From contig CADBDT010000028.1 in the NCBI GenBank assembly GCA_902793465.1, positions 1 through 48,408 on the forward strand: a DNA stretch of 48,408 nucleotides, read 5' to 3'. Source of the DNA: an uncultured Coriobacteriaceae bacterium (lineage in GTDB: Bacteria; Actinomycetota; Coriobacteriia; Coriobacteriales; Atopobiaceae). How positions within the stretch are numbered: position 1 is the first letter of the stretch; the number at the start of each line of letters is the position of its first letter. Shown here piece after piece: positions 16,473-25,042 of this stretch. A program made the position numbers and the translations under genes. The notes below the pieces were generated by a model. It had not been told where the DNA came from. It was given only the letters and a program-made list of their open reading frames with translations, and did not search any database.

Positions 16473-17851
16473 GCATGCTTTTGGGCACGCTCTCTGCGGT
16501 GTTTTGGGGAGTCTTGCTCCTCTCCATCCTTGTGTTTGTTCACGAGGGCGGGCATTATCTTGCCGCACGGGCATTTGGCGTAAGGGTAACCGAGTTCTAC
16601 CTGGGGCTGCCCTGCAGGTTCAAGCTCTTTTACAAGAGCAAGAAGCGCGGGACCGAGGTGGGGGTAACGCCTCTGCTTTTGGGTGGCTACAACCGCATAT
16701 GCGGCATGGAGGGCGAGGCCGACGAGCTCATGGCTCCCGCATTTGCCATCGTGCAGCGCGAGGGCAGGGTAGAGGTCGAAGCCGTTGCGCGGGAACTCAA
16801 CGTAGACATGGAGCGCGCGTATGCCCTGATGGTTGGCCTTGCGGACCTTGCTGCCATACGACCCTACTACAATCCCGAGCTTGGCGAGAAGCCTTACCAA
16901 AGGGACTATCCTGCGGCGTTCGAAACGGTAGCACGAGACGCCACCATGCTTACGGAGTACGACGCCGGCCACGACTTTAATACGCCACAGTCCACCGGCG
17001 ATGGCGAGGCGCGACCCTTGGACGATGCCGAAGCGCAGCTTGCAGCAGAGGTCTCGCATACGTATAGGGGCGTGAGCGTTCCCAAACGCCTTGTAATGCT
17101 CATTGCCGGCCCCTTTGTAAACCTTCTTTTGGCGTTTGTGCTTACCACGGGCGTAATAATGGCCACGGAGTACTCCATACCAAAGAACACAAACGTGCTG
17201 GGCGGCGTTACCGAAAGCTCAATCGCGCAGGCGGCCGGGCTTTCTGCGGGCGACCAGATCGTGCGTGTGGGCGACGCAGAGGTAACAGACTGGCTGACAC
17301 TCCGGGACCAGCTGTCTGCAGCCTGCAAGAAGGGGACGGACTTTACCGTTACGTACGTGCGTGACGGCAAGGAGTCCACCACCACCTTGGACCTGCCCGA
17401 AGGCCAGGCGGTCGAGGCCATTGGCGTTACCTGCGCCATGGAGGCGTACCACCCCACGCTGTTTGAGGCCATGCAAATGTCGCTGCGCTATGCTGGTATG
17501 GTAGGGGAGGCAGTTACCAAGCTCATAATGCCTCAGCACACCATGGAGGTTCTCGACCAATCCTCCTCCATTGTGGGGATTTCTGTAAAGGCCTCGGAGG
17601 CTGCTGCGGCAGGCATCGTGGAGCTCGTAAGCCTTATGGCTGCAATCTCCATGTCTTTGGGCTTTATGAACCTTCTTCCCATACCTCCCTTGGATGGCGG
17701 AAAGATACTGGTGGAGTTAATCCAGGTTCTCATTCGAAGGCCCCTTTCCATGAAGGCGCAAATGGCAATAAGCTATGTGGGCATTGCCTTCTTTGTGTTT
17801 GTGTTCGTAATGGTCGTTAAGAACGACGTAGTTCATATTTTGGGTTTCTAG
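16469..17851 (+). CDS. rseP: RseP-type site-2 intramembrane metalloprotease with an inserted helical domain
   Basis: 460 residues, overlapping dxr by four bases (ATGA). Site-2 proteases cut membrane-bound regulators, often anti-sigma factors, within the bilayer. Visible parts are the first membrane helix with zinc motif HEGGH (residues 25-29), a PDZ domain around 235-320 (ESSIAQAAGLSAGDQIVRVGDAEV), and the third zinc ligand region NLLPIPPLDGGK (Asp about 409) with a terminal membrane helix. Unusual is a stretch of about 115 residues (roughly 81-198) between the GGY segment and the second membrane helix. Its first part (APAFAIVQREGRVEVEAVARELNVDMERAYALMVGLADLAAIRP) reads like a winged-helix fold. 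Substrate unknown; no anti-sigma factor gene is adjacent. Confidence 0.93.
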   Translation: MSMLLGTLSAVFWGVLLLSILVFVHEGGHYLAARAFGVRVTEFYLGLPCRFKLFYKSKKRGTEVGVTPLLLGGYNRICGMEGEADELMAPAFAIVQREGRVEVEAVARELNVDMERAYALMVGLADLAAIRPYYNPELGEKPYQRDYPAAFETVARDATMLTEYDAGHDFNTPQSTGDGEARPLDDAEAQLAAEVSHTYRGVSVPKRLVMLIAGPFVNLLLAFVLTTGVIMATEYSIPKNTNVLGGVTESSIAQAAGLSAGDQIVRVGDAEVTDWLTLRDQLSAACKKGTDFTVTYVRDGKESTTTLDLPEGQAVEAIGVTCAMEAYHPTLFEAMQMSLRYAGMVGEAVTKLIMPQHTMEVLDQSSSIVGISVKASEAAAAGIVELVSLMAAISMSLGFMNLLPIPPLDGGKILVELIQVLIRRPLSMKAQMAISYVGIAFFVFVFVMVVKNDVVHILGF

Positions 17852-17860
17852 GTGGTACGC

Positions 17861-18949
17861 ATGAACAAGAGCGAGACCTTGCTTGCGCGCGAGCAAACGC
17901 GTCGTGTTGTTGTGGGCGGAGTTGCCGTAGGTGGGGGAGCGCCGGTAAGCGTTCAGTCCATGTGCACAACCAAGACTTCCGACGCGCAGGCCACCCTTGC
18001 GCAGATAGAGGAGCTAGCGCAGGCAGGCTGCGAGATAATTCGCGTGGCTGTTCCCGACGAGCACTCGCTCGACGGCTTTGAGCGAATTTGTGCGGAATCG
18101 CCCCTTCCCGTGGTGGCGGACATTCACTTTGATCATCGTCTTGCCATCGGGTCGGTGGAAAGAGGTGCTAGCGCGCTTCGCGTCAACCCCGGAAACATTG
18201 GGTCGTTCGAGCGCGTGGACGCCGTAATTGATGCAGCGGGAAACGCTGGCGTTCCCATTCGCATTGGCGTCAATGCTGGATCACTTGCCAAAGAGGTGGA
18301 CGAACGCCAGGATCTTACCCTCTCGCAAAAGCTCGTGGAAAGCTGCGCCGCGTTTGTGGAGCACTTCGAGTCGCGCGGATTCACGGACATCGTGCTTTCC
18401 GCCAAGGCGCATTCCGTGCCGGTTACCATTAACACGTATCGCATGCTCTCGCGGCGCCTTCCTGCATATCCCTTGCATGTGGGCGTTACCGAGGCGGGCA
18501 CGCTCAGGCAGGGTACGGTAAAAAACTGCGCCGCGGTGGCAACGCTTTTGGAGGCGGGCATTGGCGACACCATGCGTCTCTCGCTTACAGCGGAACCCGT
18601 TGAGGAGGTGCACGTGGCTTGGGAGCTCTTGTCGGCCCTTGGCATGCGAAGGCTCCATCCCGAACTGGTGAGCTGCCCCACCTGTGGCAGGACCCAGGTA
18701 AACCTTATTGGCATGGCCCAGGAGGTGCAGGAGCGCTTGCAGGACGTGCGAGCTCCCATTAGCGTTGCGGTAATGGGATGCGTGGTAAACGGTCCCGGCG
18801 AGGCGCGCGATGCAGACATAGGAATTGCCTGCGGCAAAGGAAGCGGCGTTATATTCGCGGGCGGAGAGCGCCTTCGAAAGGTTGCGGAAAAAGACCTCGT
18901 AGACGAGCTCTTCTTGGAAATCGAGCGACGGTTTGGCTCCGTCTGCTAG
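17861..18949 (+). CDS. ispG: 4-hydroxy-3-methylbut-2-en-1-yl diphosphate synthase
   Basis: 362 residues from ATG 17861, preferred over GTG 17852 because AGGTGG precedes the ATG at good spacing. IspG is the [4Fe-4S] enzyme that opens MEcPP to HMBPP late in the MEP pathway. The TIM-barrel part has RRVVVGGVAVGGGAPVSVQSMCTTKTSD, VVADIHFDHRLAI, LRVNPGNIG and IRIGVNAGSL. The iron-sulfur ligands are CPTCGRTQ and GCVVNGPGEA (three Cys plus Glu). The length fits the bacterial short form without the inserted domain of plant enzymes. It lies directly after rseP and is followed by proS, the common rseP-ispG-proS order. Confidence 0.96.
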   Translation: MNKSETLLAREQTRRVVVGGVAVGGGAPVSVQSMCTTKTSDAQATLAQIEELAQAGCEIIRVAVPDEHSLDGFERICAESPLPVVADIHFDHRLAIGSVERGASALRVNPGNIGSFERVDAVIDAAGNAGVPIRIGVNAGSLAKEVDERQDLTLSQKLVESCAAFVEHFESRGFTDIVLSAKAHSVPVTINTYRMLSRRLPAYPLHVGVTEAGTLRQGTVKNCAAVATLLEAGIGDTMRLSLTAEPVEEVHVAWELLSALGMRRLHPELVSCPTCGRTQVNLIGMAQEVQERLQDVRAPISVAVMGCVVNGPGEARDADIGIACGKGSGVIFAGGERLRKVAEKDLVDELFLEIERRFGSVC

Positions 18950-18990
18950 GATAAGCATTCAAACGCGTGGCGCAAAAGGAAGGACGCACC

Positions 18991-20709
18991 ATGAAAACAT
19001 TCGCAAAAATGAGCTCGACCTATGCCCCGACTCTCAAGGAGGATCCGGCAGAGGCGGAGCTTGCCAGCCACAAGCTCTTGCTGCGTGCGGGAATGATTCG
19101 CAAAACAGCGGCTGGCCTGTACAGCTACCTGCCGCTTGCATGGCGTTCGCTGCTCAAGATCGAGGCCGTTATTCGCGAGGAGATGGAGGCCATAGGTGCG
19201 CAGGAGATGCTCGTGCCCATGGTTACCCCCGCGGAGCTCTGGCACGACTCGGGCAGATGGGACAAGTACGGTCCCGAGCTCATGCGCATGGAGGATCGTC
19301 ACGGGCGCGAGTTCTGCCTTGGACCGACGCACGAGGAGACCTTTACCGACCTGGTTCGAAACGAGCTTCGCAGCTACAAGCAGCTGCCGGTTACGCTCTA
19401 CCAGATACAGGACAAGTTCCGCGACGAGATGCGCCCCCGGTTTGGCCTCATGCGCGGCCGCGAGTTCATAATGAAGGACGCGTACTCCTTTGACGCCACG
19501 GTGGAGGGTATGCAAAAGTCCTACGAGGAGCAGAAGGAGGCATATGCGCGCATCTGCGAGCGCTGCGGCCTTCAGGCGCTTCCCGTGGTGGCCGACTCTG
19601 GACAGATTGGCGGAGACACCAGCGTGGAATACATGGCCATTGCCGAAGCCGGCGAGGCCGAGCTCGTATGGTGCGACTGCGGGTTTGCGGCCGACACCGA
19701 GGCTGCGACCGCAGGCATTCGCATAGAGGAGTGCGAGCCAGGCGACATGCAAAAGGTGCTTACGCCAGAGTGCTCGACTATAGCGGACCTCGCGGCGTTC
19801 CTCAAGGTGCCGGAGGCGGCAACGCGCAAGGCGCTTGCAATAGTTACCGGCGAGGGCAAGCCAGCGGTGGTGTTCGTGCCTGGCGATCACGAGATGAACG
19901 ACGTAAAAGCAGAGCATGCCTTTGGCGACTTCCACCTTATGACCGACGAGGAGATTGAGTACTACGGCCTTGTTAAGGGCTTTATGGGACCAGTTGGCCT
20001 GCCCGAGGGAGTGCTGGCGTTTGCAGACGAGAGCCTTCGCGAGAGCGAGTGGTGGATCGTAGGTGCAAACGAGAAAGACAACCACCTTGTACACGCACAG
20101 CGTGGTCGCGACTTCGTTATTGTCGACGACCGCTGGGTGGACGTTGCTACTGCACGAGAGGGTGACGCATGCCCACGCTGTGGAAAGCCCTTGCACGGCG
20201 CACGCGGCATTGAGGTGTCGCAGGTGTTCCAGCTGGGTACCAAGTACTCGGAATCCATGGGTGCGACCTTTATGGACGAGGACGGCAAGGAGAAGCCGTT
20301 CCAGATGGGTTGCTATGGCATTGGCGTAAGCCGTACGCTGCAGGCCGTAGTTGAGCAACATCACGACGAGCATGGTATCGTGTGGCCCGTATGCGTGGCG
20401 CCGTATGAGGTGGAGGTCGTGCCTCTGGACGTTAAGGGCGAGGTTTACGACGCTGCTGTCCAGATTGCGGCTGCCGCAGTAGATGCGGGGCTGGAGGTCG
20501 TTTTGGACGATCGCAAAGAGCGTGCGGGCGTCAAGTTTGCCGATGCCGACCTTATGGGCTTCCCGTATCAGGTGGTCCTCGGTAGGCGAGGGGTAAAGAA
20601 CGGCGTCGCAGAGGTAAAGGTTCGCTCTACCGGCGAGCGCGTGGATGTGCCCATTGACGCGGTGTGTGAATGGCTGGCGCAAAAGATCGTCCCTCAGCGC
20701 ATGCGATAG
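18991..20709 (+). CDS. proS: Prolyl-tRNA synthetase, bacterial type with editing domain
   Basis: 572 residues from ATG 18991 (AAGGAAGGACGCACC upstream). It charges tRNA-Pro. Class II motifs are visible: motif 2 region FRDEMRPRFGLMRGREFIMKDAYSF and motif 3 GCYGIGVSRTLQAVVEQHHDE, with the TXE loop GPTHEETFTDLVRNE. Between motifs 2 and 3 (about 225-385) lies the INS domain that hydrolyses mischarged Ala-tRNA-Pro, including TRKALAIVTGEGKPAVVFVPGDHEMN. The anticodon-binding domain is at the C-terminus (YEVEVVPLDVKGEVYDAA). It ends the long housekeeping run; a family hairpin follows after 21 bases. Confidence 0.97.
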   Translation: MKTFAKMSSTYAPTLKEDPAEAELASHKLLLRAGMIRKTAAGLYSYLPLAWRSLLKIEAVIREEMEAIGAQEMLVPMVTPAELWHDSGRWDKYGPELMRMEDRHGREFCLGPTHEETFTDLVRNELRSYKQLPVTLYQIQDKFRDEMRPRFGLMRGREFIMKDAYSFDATVEGMQKSYEEQKEAYARICERCGLQALPVVADSGQIGGDTSVEYMAIAEAGEAELVWCDCGFAADTEAATAGIRIEECEPGDMQKVLTPECSTIADLAAFLKVPEAATRKALAIVTGEGKPAVVFVPGDHEMNDVKAEHAFGDFHLMTDEEIEYYGLVKGFMGPVGLPEGVLAFADESLRESEWWIVGANEKDNHLVHAQRGRDFVIVDDRWVDVATAREGDACPRCGKPLHGARGIEVSQVFQLGTKYSESMGATFMDEDGKEKPFQMGCYGIGVSRTLQAVVEQHHDEHGIVWPVCVAPYEVEVVPLDVKGEVYDAAVQIAAAAVDAGLEVVLDDRKERAGVKFADADLMGFPYQVVLGRRGVKNGVAEVKVRSTGERVDVPIDAVCEWLAQKIVPQRMR

Positions 20710-20730
20710 ATACGCCGACTGCCCTAAAAT

Positions 20731-20838
20731 GCTTTGCACCTAGGGATACCCCCTTCGGTTAAAGCGCGAATGACCCCTTCCGCGATGGAATGGCCTGACT
20801 GAGCTTTAACCAAAGGGGGTATCCTCTAGGCGCAAAGC
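20731..20838. repeat. Inverted repeat, GGTTAAA family copy 2
   Basis: Left arm 20731-20765 (begins GCTTTGCACCTAGGGATACC, ends CGGTTAAAGC) pairs imperfectly with the right arm 20803-20838 (begins GCTTTAACCAAAGGGGGTAT, ends GCGCAAAGC); the loop is 37 bases. It shares the central TACCCCC-TT-GGTTAAA block with the repeat at 11944-12017, while its outer bases are different and match each other. Confidence 0.75.
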
Positions 20839-21015
20839 CCACAACAAAGGGTTTTCGGATGCGCTCCCGGAATGTCCTGCAACCAAAGAACCAAAAGAAC
20901 CAAAGAACCTCAAAGTCTCGGCTACAAAATAGATTCTGGTATTCCCATATGGAGATTATTTGTGTATAATCACCTCACCCGCTAAAGGGTGGCGGGATAG
21001 CGAAAGGAAGTAATT

Positions 21016-21513
21016 ATGAGCACTAACGAAGCTGCTGCAGTCGGTGGCATTCTTGGCGCATCTATTATGATGGTTGCCATGATTGGTATCGTAATGTTCG
21101 TCCTTACGGTCATTGCGCGTTGGAAGATTTTTACCAAGGCAGGCGAGGAGGGATGGAAGTCCATTATCCCCATCTACTCCGACTACGTAGAGTGGAAGCT
21201 TTCTTGGACTAACATGACCATGTTCTGGGTTTCCCTCGGCCTTATTATTGGTGGCTACCTCATCGGTACGATAAGTGGCACATTTGCTGTGACTGCCCAG
21301 AGCTCGAGCGCAGCTGCTGGTGGCGGATTCGTGGGCATTCTTTCCAGCGTTCTTGTTTTGGCTGGCGCTGTAATCATGCTCATCCAGAAGTTCAAGCTCT
21401 TCAAGGCCTTTGGCAAGGGTGCCGGCTGGTTTGTCGCATGGATCTTCTTCAACAACATTGTGACGCTCGTTCTTGGCTTTGGCTCCGCCCAGTATCAGGG
21501 TCCGCAAGACTAG
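21016..21513 (+). CDS. DUF5684 family membrane protein
   Basis: 165 residues; ATG 21016 follows GAAAGGAAG, and a TATAAT box sits at 20965-20970 with a poor -35. At least four hydrophobic segments are visible: about 8-38 (ILGASIMMVAMIGIVMFVL), 68-90 (WVSLGLIIGGYLIGTISG), 105-125 and 138-158. The block KAGEEGWKSIIPIYSDYVEWKLSW is the hallmark of the DUF5684 family of small integral membrane proteins, common in Gram-positives. The middle loop is Ser/Ala/Gly-rich. Function is unknown. It is transcribed alone, upstream of the tRNA promoter. Confidence 0.8.
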   Translation: MSTNEAAAVGGILGASIMMVAMIGIVMFVLTVIARWKIFTKAGEEGWKSIIPIYSDYVEWKLSWTNMTMFWVSLGLIIGGYLIGTISGTFAVTAQSSSAAAGGGFVGILSSVLVLAGAVIMLIQKFKLFKAFGKGAGWFVAWIFFNNIVTLVLGFGSAQYQGPQD

Positions 21514-21532
21514 ATTTTTTTGAAAAAGTAGC

Positions 21533-21561
21533 TTGACATCGGTGCGAGACTAACATATATT
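21533..21561 (+). promoter_or_regulatory. Promoter for the tRNA pair
   Basis: Consensus TTGACA (21533-21538), 17-base spacer, TATATT (21556-21561), 20 bases ahead of tRNA-Ala. Confidence 0.8.
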
Positions 21562-21580
21562 ATTCCTCGCACCAAGCAAC

Positions 21581-21656
21581 GGGGAATTAGCTCAGCTGGG
21601 AGAGCGCATGACTGGCAGTCATGAGGTCAGGGGTTCGATCCCCCTATTCTCCACCA
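21581..21656 (+). tRNA. tRNA-Ala (GGC)
   Basis: 76 bases with encoded CCA. The acceptor arm pairs GGGGAAT with ATTCTCC (one G-U). The D arm is AGCTCAGCTGGGAGAGC. The anticodon stem CATGA/TCATG encloses CTGGCAG, anticodon GGC. The T arm contains GGTTCGATCC. All arms are complete. Confidence 0.95.
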
Positions 21657-21697
21657 AGTATTCTGGGCGATGACGAAAGTTGTCGCCTTGTTTCTAA

Positions 21698-21773
21698 GGG
21701 CCTGTGGCGCAACGGTTAGCGCAGGGGACTCATAATCCCTGGGTTGGGGGTTCGAATCCCTCCGGGCCCACCA
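21698..21773 (+). tRNA. tRNA with CAT anticodon (elongator Met or lysidine-type Ile2)
   Basis: 76 bases with encoded CCA. Acceptor GGGCCTG pairs with CGGGCCC (one G-U type end). The anticodon stem GGGGA/TCCCT encloses CTCATAA, anticodon CAT. The T arm has GGTTCGAATCC. It is not the initiator, since that class has three G-C pairs in the anticodon stem and an unpaired 1-72. The GGGCCTG acceptor resembles isoleucine tRNAs, so Ile2, modified by TilS, is as likely as elongator Met. Confidence 0.9.
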
Positions 21774-21783
21774 TAGAAGAAAT

Positions 21784-21818
21784 GGCAGGTAGATTACATG
21801 ATCTACCTGCCTTTTTTG
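21784..21818 (+). terminator. Intrinsic terminator after the tRNA pair
   Basis: GGCAGGTAGAT (21784-21794) pairs with ATCTACCTGCC (21801-21811) across a 6-base loop, followed by six T. Confidence 0.9.
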
Positions 21819-23401
21819 TTTTGAATCTAGTTGAGTCACAATCGTGAGTCACAGATGGGTCACACGTTGTGAGATGAATCGCAGAGGGTTTTCGTTACAC
21901 CGTAACGTGTCCATAGAGAGTTGAAGCATAATTACGCTTCATGCAATGCACACAGATGTACACTAATTCTGCGCAATGGGTTCTGGTGGTATATGCGGGC
22001 TATAGGAAAAAAAAGTTGTGCTGTTTTACCCGCCCCATTTAGTTACCGCTACCTGCTAGTATAATGCCCTCAAAGTTGAAATGCACTAACTATAGCGGTG
22101 AGCAAAAAGCTTACGAGTCCATACGGCGTTCTACCTGTTGAATATGCTGTTTTTGCCCTTGAAAGTTATCGTTGGACTCGAACTCAGAATGAACGTGACA
22201 AATACGCAGTCTGCAGCGAGAAGATGAGGAGAAACGATGCGTGCGATAGATGTAACGCGGTGGCTCCATATTATTTAATTTGGCAACGTCGCAGTAGGTT
22301 CAAATACTGCGTGTCGCCCAAACCTTGCCTTGCGCGGGATTATTAAGACTTAAAGTATCTTTTTACCTGCACGTTCGTCGTTACTGTTACCCATTCCATA
22401 ATAAGCAGCCGATTGTGTGTGAGGCTGCCGTGGGACGAAGGCGCGAGCGAGGAAAGTGCCTCTTGTTTAGCAATGGGTAACGACCCACTACTTGCAGTAT
22501 ACGAAGTGCACCAAGGTGAACGCGAAGAGTGGGTAGGCGCAGAAAACTGCTGATCCTCGCATGCGTCTATATACGTAGCCAAGCCGAACTTCTGTCGGAA
22601 CGTGGACGAGCTCGAAAGGTTATTGGTCTAAACGTTGGCGAACGACCCATCAAACTAAAATGAGCAAAATAAATCGGAAGATTTATGCTCTTGTAGAAAA
22701 GTGACACTATCAGTCTTCCATAGCAATTATGCGTCGTTTGACATCACTTAACTGCACAAGCGATGCATTAGATGAATGCTTTCGGCTAGTGCGCCTACGG
22801 ACTTTTGTCATATCTTGGGTGCATATGCCCTGGTTGTACATTCTGCGCATGCGGTACCCTACGTGCTGGTGACAGGGCGGCGGCTATCTTTAGCCGCCTG
22901 GCGCTAGGCGGCTGGTTGCATGCTCGGAAGGCCTGGCGTATCTCCTCGTCGCAAACTTCGACGATGATATGAGCTGGTAGGAGCCGCTCGCACGACGCAT
23001 TAGCCTATGTCATGCGAGGGAGACAGAGGTTGCGTTACGCGCTGTGCCAAACAGGAATTGCGCCGTCGAGTCTGGACTGTGCTAGTTCACGCACTAGCGG
23101 AAGGAAGGCGATCAAGCCCCTTGTGTCTCTTGGTGTTTGTATGTTTCAAATGGTAGACAAAGTCTGGCTCCGGTGCCAGATTGTCGTATGTCCGCTCGCG
23201 CTCACTTTCATGTTTGTTTTCCCATAAACCAATCAAAGTCGTTTCCGAATGCAAGTGGCGCTTATAGCCTGTCGTGGTGGGCAAAAAGGGACCCCCTGAC
23301 GGCCTAGCCGGGAGAGGGCAATAGACCCATGCATGCTATTCCCGACGTCTGACGGGATCCAGCTGCATGCCTAGTCCGAACAGGCGCCTCATGTTCAAAT
23401 G
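21819..23401. other. Gene-poor stretch, probably decayed accessory DNA
   Basis: No ORF here shows a recognisable domain, a good ribosome-binding site and plausible length together. Near its start are three GTCACA-type repeats (GAGTCACAATCGTGAGTCACAG at 21833 onward), and at 22061 a TATAAT-like box precedes a GTG-started ORF of 82 codons (22098-22346) that I cannot support. A GGCGGC...GCCGCC hairpin lies near 22880. The stretch begins just past a tRNA pair, a frequent integration site, so a degraded mobile element is plausible but unproven. Confidence 0.5.
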
Positions 23402-24286
23402 TTAAATATTAAGCAGTTGCCTCTTCTTCGCATCAAACTCTTCTTGAGTAAGCAAGCCCTCGTCAACCAGCGCCTTCAAATCGCGTATCTGCTCTGCTAG
23501 CGTCGCCTCGCCCTTTACGACAACGGTCGGGTGGCCCCTGTTCTCGCCGGCTTTCTCCATGATGAAACGACTCGCCTGCTCAAACTGCCCCTTGAGGACA
23601 GGGCCGGTAATGGCAATCGCGTTGGGAGCCTTCTGCGGACTGTTCCCCTTGTTGTTCCAGTAGTTCAGTGGCCTGTTTTGCAGTCCGCCCGATGACAGCT
23701 CAAAGTATCCCGTCGTCATGTGATAGTCGACTTCGGCATTAGTTATGTTGGCGTACGGCATCTTGAACCCACCGCTGCCGAAGGTGTGGCCCGTCATGAA
23801 GCCTGTCTTGTGGATGTAGACCATCTTGTCGGTGCAGAACAGGTACTCCTTGAACGTGCCCTTGAGGGCGACGTACAGCTCCTCGCTATGTGGGATCACC
23901 TGCCCTGCGATGGCCATGATGTCCTCTATCGCATTCGCGTTAAAGAGGATCAGGTTTCTCCTCCTGTCAGTCTCTCGCATGGCCTCAGCAAGCCTTTCGG
24001 GACGTACGCCGCTCCTGATCAGCTCCTGTTCTCGCAGCTTATCCTGTATGAACGCAAGTGCCTCACGAGCCCTGGCTTTGTCCTTTGTGGCATAAGCGAG
24101 GGCGCGTGGCTTCCCGCCAAGCGTGACCTGGAAGACCCCGTTGGTCAAACGGGTCCTGGGGTCGTTGAAAACGGTTGGGTTCGAGACCTGGTCCCAAGGG
24201 TATACCGTGTTTTTGAAAGTGATGCCCCGGTCACTGACCGTCCACTGTGGGGTTAGGGTGCCCTTGAACACCTCGTAATACGCCAT
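23402..24286 (-). CDS. PH-like and SHOCT domain protein
   Basis: 294 residues on the minus strand; ATG 24286 is preceded by AAGGGAGGACGCC. The C-terminal 32 residues (LAEQIRDLKALVDEGLLTQEEFDAKKRQLLNI) are a clear SHOCT domain, a short helical module at the ends of many bacterial proteins. The middle part (about 115-215; SEELYVALKGTFKEYLFCTDKMVYIHKTGFMTGHTFGSGGFKMPYANIT) resembles a bacterial PH-like fold of alternating strands. The N-terminal 60 residues (FKGTLTPQWTVSDRGITFKNTVYPWDQVSN) read like a second small beta domain. No signal peptide or membrane helix is visible, so it is probably cytoplasmic. It is intact and has a good ribosome-binding site although both flanks look degraded. Function unknown. 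Confidence 0.75.
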   Translation of the reverse strand: MAYYEVFKGTLTPQWTVSDRGITFKNTVYPWDQVSNPTVFNDPRTRLTNGVFQVTLGGKPRALAYATKDKARAREALAFIQDKLREQELIRSGVRPERLAEAMRETDRRRNLILFNANAIEDIMAIAGQVIPHSEELYVALKGTFKEYLFCTDKMVYIHKTGFMTGHTFGSGGFKMPYANITNAEVDYHMTTGYFELSSGGLQNRPLNYWNNKGNSPQKAPNAIAITGPVLKGQFEQASRFIMEKAGENRGHPTVVVKGEATLAEQIRDLKALVDEGLLTQEEFDAKKRQLLNI

Positions 24287-24724
24287 GGCGTCCTCCCTTG
24301 ACTACGTGTTCCAGCTTGGAGGCGATAATGCGTCCTGCGTTAAGCGACGCATCATGCTTCTTACTACCATAGCACCGTCCAGCAAGCAACTGAGCCGCGC
24401 CTACCGACGGAACCGCCAGACGCGTGCACCTGTTTAGGATCTGCGGTTGCCGGACAGGCAGAGGGCCTGCGGGCGCTCGGTCGTTACCGCCTATCTAGGA
24501 ACAGCCTGCCGGACCGACATGCCCGCCGATCCGACAAGCATTGTTCAGCCGTTCACGGCAACGCAGCTTAACCCACGTGGCGAGCGACATCGGCAGCAGG
24601 GCGGTATCCATCCCTCTACCCAGATGCAATCGTCTGTGCCTGGGTTATTCAGGCAACTGGCCGATAACGCGGTGCGTTAATTTGTGTCCATATCTATAGT
24701 TAAAATGATTGACTGTGGGAACAC
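24287..24724. other. Non-coding gap upstream of the SHOCT gene
   Basis: About 440 bases that include the SHOCT gene's 5' region. I see no supportable ORF, tRNA or terminator here. Confidence 0.4.
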
Positions 24725-25042
24725 TTAGCCAAACTCGGAGAAAACCATGCAGACGACACTCAGCCTCACGACCGTCTGAGGTCCAATGACGTCGCCAAGG
24801 TCGTCGGTGCAGAGCGGACGGGTCATCTCGGGCTTGCGTTCTTCGAGGGTGCGGCCACGGGCGCTCCCGGATTCGCGGGAATACCGTTCAACATCGTGCT
24901 GTCGACGTTCCTGTACTTTCGCGCGGTACAGTCCGTGGCGATGTTCTACGGCTATAACGTAAAGTCCGACCCAGACTGCTGGGACGGAACCAGAAGTTGG
25001 CGAGGACGTGCCGTGCGGCAAAGGCGATGCCGAGATGAAATA
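24725..25042 (+). pseudogene. Remnant of an EcsC-family gene
   Basis: Reading frame 2 from 24725 gives DRLRSNDVAKVVGAERTGHL, then GLAFFEGAATGAPGFAGIPF, then NIVLSTFLYFRAVQSVAMFYGYNVKSDPD. The EG...TG..G..G(I/L)P block, the hydrophobic run with FRAVQS and the YGY(N/D)V ending match the core of EcsC-family proteins, a poorly understood group named after a Bacillus gene beside an ABC exporter. There is no start codon in frame: a TGA lies just upstream at 24710. After SDPD the frame turns into Arg-rich nonsense, while the neighbouring frame gives a plausible acidic end (TEPEVGEDVPCGKGDAEMK) at TAG 25040-25042. So it is truncated at the 5' end and frameshifted. Normal EcsC proteins are over 200 residues. 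Confidence 0.6.

Noticed and set aside
2853..20709. Genome-wide reassignment of TAG to a sense codon, as an explanation of the amber ORFs
   Set aside because: rplS, rnhB, yraN, dprA, trmFO, frr and proS end in TAG followed by intergenic sequence or the next gene, so TAG is a working stop in the host.
22290..22311. T-arm-like hairpin CGCAGTAGGTTCAAATACTGCG, possible tRNA remnant or suppressor tRNA
   Set aside because: I could not assemble acceptor, D and anticodon arms around it, and no CTA anticodon loop is present.
22098..22346. 82-codon GTG-started ORF after a TATAAT-like box, with a Cys-x2-Cys
   Set aside because: No usable ribosome-binding site, no recognisable family, and it is surrounded by decayed sequence; length is not beyond chance.
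22450..22460. GAGGAAAGTGCC, similar to the conserved RNase P RNA string GAGGAAAGTCC
   Set aside because: One base differs and the other conserved RNase P segments are absent downstream.
22800..23012. Minus-strand frame of about 66 codons (ERLLPAHIIVEVCDEEIRQA...) flanked by TAG codons, a possible fourth amber ORF
   Set aside because: The only ATG is followed at once by a TAG, and the sequence overlaps a GGCGGC hairpin; too weak to support.
23720..24256. 178-codon plus-strand ORF opposite the SHOCT gene
   Set aside because: The antisense frame carries the domain and the good ribosome-binding site; this one is a shadow.
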